Under the pieces are notes generated by a model. It worked only from the letters and a program-made list of their open reading frames with translations, ran no database searches and was not told the DNA's origin. Position numbers and translations under genes: made by a program. Shown piece by piece: positions 61,282 to 64,000 of a stretch of 64,000 nt of DNA. How positions within the stretch are numbered: the first letter of the stretch is position 1; each line of letters opens with the position of its first letter. The stretch is from Ranitomeya variabilis (lineage: Eukaryota; Chordata; Amphibia; Anura; Dendrobatidae). Where the stretch lies: the NCBI RefSeq assembly GCF_051348905.1, contig NW_027508039.1, positions 1 to 64,000 on the forward strand. Direction: 5' to 3'.

Positions 61282-62680
61282 TTAAACAGCATGGATAATT
61301 AAGCTTCCTTAGAGAAAGTGAAGTACATTTGACAACATTTAAAATTAGTACATTTTGGAAAATGGGCATGTCTCTAAACATTAGGCAAAAACAAAGATTC
61401 TATCAACGGTCTTTATCTTAACTGAAAACTGCTAAATCATACAAATACAAAAGAAGATTATATCACATGCTAATTTGCATGCTAGCAAAATCATAAGAAT
61501 AAGTACAAAAACATTTCAAGATCTCATAATACTGGCAGCAGTGAGATTAAAGCATATGCTAATTTTGCATGTTAGCATAATTATAAGAATGAGATAAAAA
61601 GGTTTAAAAGAACTCATACTAGTGGCAGCAGTGGGATTTGAACTCACAAGTCTGTTGGAATATGGGTAAGTCTATTAACAATAGGAAAAATCAATGATTC
61701 TTTCAACTGTCTTTTCCTAAACAGAAATTAACACACTCATGAAAATACAAAATCATAAGAATTAGATCAAAGGGTTCTCAAAACCTCATAATAATGGCAG
61801 CAGTGGGATTTGAATGGGCATGTCTCTAAACATTAGAAAAAAGCAAGGATTCTATCAACAGTCTTTATCTGAACTGAAAACTGCAAAATCATGCAAATAC
61901 AAAAGAAGATTAAATCACATGCTAACTTGCATGTTAGCAAAATCATAAGAATAAGTACAAAAACATTTCAAGATCTCATAATACTGGCAGCAGTGGGTTT
62001 AAAGCATATGCTAATTTTGCATGTTAGCATAATTATAAGAATAAGATAAAAAGGTTTAAAAGAACTCATACTAGTGGCATTTGAACCCACAAGTCTGTTA
62101 AAATTTAGGTAAGTCTCTAAACAATAGGAACAATCAATGATTCTTTCAACTGTCTTTTCCAAAACAGAAATGCACACACTCATGGAAATACAAAATACTT
62201 AGAATTAGATCAAAGGGTTCTCAAAACCTCATAATAATGGCAGCAGTGGGATTTGAATGGGCATGTCTCTAAACATTAGAAAAAAGCAAGGATTCTTTCA
62301 ACAGTCTTTATCTGAACTGAAAACTGGAAAATCATGCAAATACAAAAGAAGATTAAATCACATGCTAATTTGCATGTTAGCAAAATCATAAGAATAAGTA
62401 CAAAAACATTTCAAGATCTCATAATACTGGCAGCAGTGGGTTTAAAGCATATGCTAATTTTGCATGTTAGCATAATTATAAGAATAAGATAAAAAGGTTT
62501 AAAAGAACTCATACTAGTGGCATTTGAACCCACAAGTCTGTTAAAATTTAGGTAAGTCTCTAAACAATAGGAACAATCAATGATTCTTTCAACTGTCTTT
62601 TCCAAAACAGAAATGCACACACTCATGGAAATACAAAATACTCAGAATTAGATCAAAGGGTTCTCAGAACCTCATAATAC

Positions 62681-62762
62681 TGGCAGCAGTGGGATTTGAA
62701 CCAACGCCTCCGAAGAGACTGGAGCCTTAATCCAGCGCCTTTGACTGCTCGGCCATGCTACC
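62681..62762 (-). tRNA. TRL-AAG: tRNA-Leu(AAG), probably inactive, second copy
   Basis: Counterpart of 54598, with the same A-box, T-stem and terminator damage. Confidence 0.75.
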
Positions 62763-62993
62763 TAATGCGTCATTAAAAGAGCTTCCTTAGAGTAAGTTTA
62801 GTGTATCTGACTACATTTTAAACTTGTGCATTGTGGAAAATGGATAGGTCTCTAAACAAAAAGGAAAAAGCAATGATTCTATCTTTTGTCTTTTCCAAAA
62901 AAGCAAAGCACGCACTCATACAAAAATATGCTAATTTTTCTATTAGCAAAATCATAAATATAAGCTGAAAAGGTTTTCAAAACCTCAAGATGT

Positions 62994-63075
62994 TGGCAGC
63001 AGTGGGATTTGAACCCACGCCTCCAAAGAGACTGGAGCCTAAATCCAGCGCCTTAGACCACTCGGCCATGCTACC
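62994..63075 (-). tRNA. TRL-TAG: tRNA-Leu(TAG), consensus copy
   Basis: Last full tRNA of the window; counterpart of 54911. The inverted repeat starts 9 bp beyond its 5' end. Confidence 0.97.
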
Positions 63076-63083
63076 TTAAACAG

Positions 63084-63597
63084 TATGCTTTAATCTCACT
63101 GCTGCCAGTATAATGAGATCTTGAAATGTTTTTGTACTTATTCTTATGATTTTGCTAGCATGCAAATTAGCATGTGATATAATCTTCTTTTGTATTTGTA
63201 TGATTTAGCAGTTTTCAGTTAAGATAAAGACCGTTGATAGAATCTTTGTTTTTGCCTAATGTTTAGAGACATGCCCATTTTCCAAAGTGTACTAATTTTA
63301 AATGTTGTCAAATGTACTTCACTTTCTCTAAGGAAGATTAATATCTTCCTTAGAGAAAGTGAAGTACATTTGACAACATTTAAAATTAGTACACTTTGGA
63401 AAATGGGCATGTCTCTAAACATTAGGCAAAAACAAAGATTCTATCAACGGTCTTTATCTTAACTGAAAACTGCTAAATCATACAAATACAAAAGAAGATT
63501 ATATCACATGCTAATTTGCATGCTAGCAAAATCATAAGAATAAGTACAAAAACATTTCAAGATCTCATTATACTGGCAGCAGTGAGATTAAAGCATA
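63084..63597. repeat. Perfect inverted repeat, 255-bp arms, 4-nt spacer
   Basis: The left arm 63084-63338 is the reverse complement of the right arm 63343-63597; I saw no mismatch. The spacer is taat at 63339-63342. The right arm is the normal array sequence and matches 55013 onward in the first 8083-bp copy, which has no inverted arm. The left arm was therefore added, replacing a few bases after the tRNA 5' flank, with tatg as possible microhomology at the outer junction. The left arm holds the only plus-strand tRNA remnant in the window (63094-63107). Confidence 0.93.
63094..63107 (+). pseudogene. tRNA-Leu 3' remnant in reversed orientation
   Basis: A type C remnant (tctcactgctgcca) carried in the inverted arm, mirrored by the minus-strand copy at 63574-63587. 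It is the only tRNA-derived sequence found on the plus strand. Confidence 0.8.
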
Positions 63598-64000
63598 TGC
63601 TAATTTTGCATGTTAGCATAATTATTAGAATGAGATAAAAAGGTTTAAAAGAACTCATACTAGTGGCAGCAGTGGGATTTGAACTCACAAGTCTGTTGGA
63701 ATATGGGTAAGTCTCTTAGCAATAGGAAAAATCAAAGATTCTTTCAACTGTCTCTTCCTAAACAGAAATTAACACACTCATGAAAATACAAAATCATAAG
63801 AATTTGATCAAAGGGTTCTCAAAACCTCATAATAATGGCAGCAGTGGGATTTGAATGGGCATGTCTCTAAACATTAGAAAAAAGCAAGGATTCTTTCAAC
63901 AGTCTTTATCTGAACTGAAAACTGGAAAATCATGCAAATACAAAAGAAGATTAAATCACATGCTAATTTGCATGTTAGCAAAATCATAAGAATAAGTACA

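Larger units (their letters stand above)
1..64000 (-). repeat. Tandem tRNA-Leu(AAG)/tRNA-Leu(TAG) gene array
   Basis: The whole window consists of head-to-tail units, each with one tRNA-Leu(AAG) and one tRNA-Leu(TAG) on the minus strand, separated by AT-rich spacer made of diverged copies of tRNA flanks. 37 pairs were located by reading. Neither edge of the array lies in the window. Unit length varies from 908 to 2883 bp, most often 1614 bp. No single-copy DNA is visible, so every stretch without a full tRNA is spacer made of the same few modules: tRNA 3' remnants, octamer palindromes and flank copies. Confidence 0.97.
56540..64000 (-). repeat. Second copy of the 8083-bp repeat, cut by the window end
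   Basis: Matches 48457 onward at an offset of 8083 up to about 63083. It is then interrupted by an inverted segment and resumes at 63343, matching 55013 onward, so the offset becomes 8330 (net gain 247 bp). The copy runs off the window end. Confidence 0.88.

Noticed and set aside
63219-63462. Two 67-codon open frames on opposite strands with almost the same protein
   Set aside because: They are mirror images produced by the perfect inverted repeat and differ only over the 4-nt centre; not a gene pair.
63084-63597. Terminal inverted repeats of a DNA transposon
   Set aside because: The arms are almost adjacent (4-nt spacer), contain only array spacer, and show no target-site duplication or transposase.
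1-64000. CRISPR array
   Set aside because: The repeated 13-25 bp pieces are tRNA 3' ends and their spacers are themselves repeated. There is no unique-spacer pattern and no cas gene, and the genome looks eukaryotic.
1-64000. LTR element or other virus-like element
   Set aside because: No long internal coding region or capsid- or polymerase-like frame was seen, and direct repeats are explained by the tRNA units. A tRNA 3' end as primer site was considered but nothing else supports it.

Overview
The whole 64 kb window is one tandem tRNA gene array. I count 74 full-length 82-bp leucine-type tRNA loci, all on the minus strand, in 37 pairs. In each pair a tRNA-Leu with anticodon AAG (lower coordinate) is followed, with starts 312-313 bp apart, by a tRNA-Leu with anticodon TAG. 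I see no protein-coding gene, rRNA gene, CRISPR array or recognisable autonomous transposon. The tRNA bodies match the vertebrate nuclear tRNA-Leu-AAG/TAG family (class II, long variable arm, no encoded CCA). They sit in very AT-rich spacer. That suggests a vertebrate genome with large tRNA arrays, such as a fish or amphibian, but the species cannot be fixed from the sequence.

The commonest repeat unit is 1614 bp and holds one AAG gene, one TAG gene and six truncated tRNA 3' ends (acceptor strand plus part of the T arm). The remnants keep the sequence downstream of a tRNA gene but have lost the A box, the anticodon arm and part of the 5' flank. Other unit lengths are 908, 1337-1352, 1536, 1794, 1987-2058, 2177, 2440 and 2883 bp. 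Layout: 1-15383, long irregular units of about 2.0-2.9 kb; 15384-19519, two 1614-bp units and one 908-bp unit; 19520-27669, 1536-bp units inside a 5078-bp higher-order repeat; 27670-33075, 1351/1352-bp units in a 2703-bp dimer; 33076-52803, regular units of about 1614 bp; 48457 to the window end, two tandem copies of an 8083-bp block, the second carrying a perfect inverted repeat with 255-bp arms centred near 63340.

The two gene types differ in preservation. About 25 of the 37 AAG-type loci look structurally sound, but only about 12 of the 37 TAG loci do. Most TAG copies carry changes at conserved A-box or T-arm positions, above all G10A with G18A. Two loci (52804-52885 and 60887-60968) have a leucine tRNA body with anticodon AGG, the proline CCU anticodon. 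Each intact gene has a T4 pol III terminator 11 nt past its 3' end, and the TAG genes have it inside a 15-bp palindrome. The spacers hold regularly repeated octamer (ATGCAAAT) motifs and palindromes resembling POU-factor sites. Hybrid remnants and shuffled variants show that recombination or gene conversion is shaping the array.
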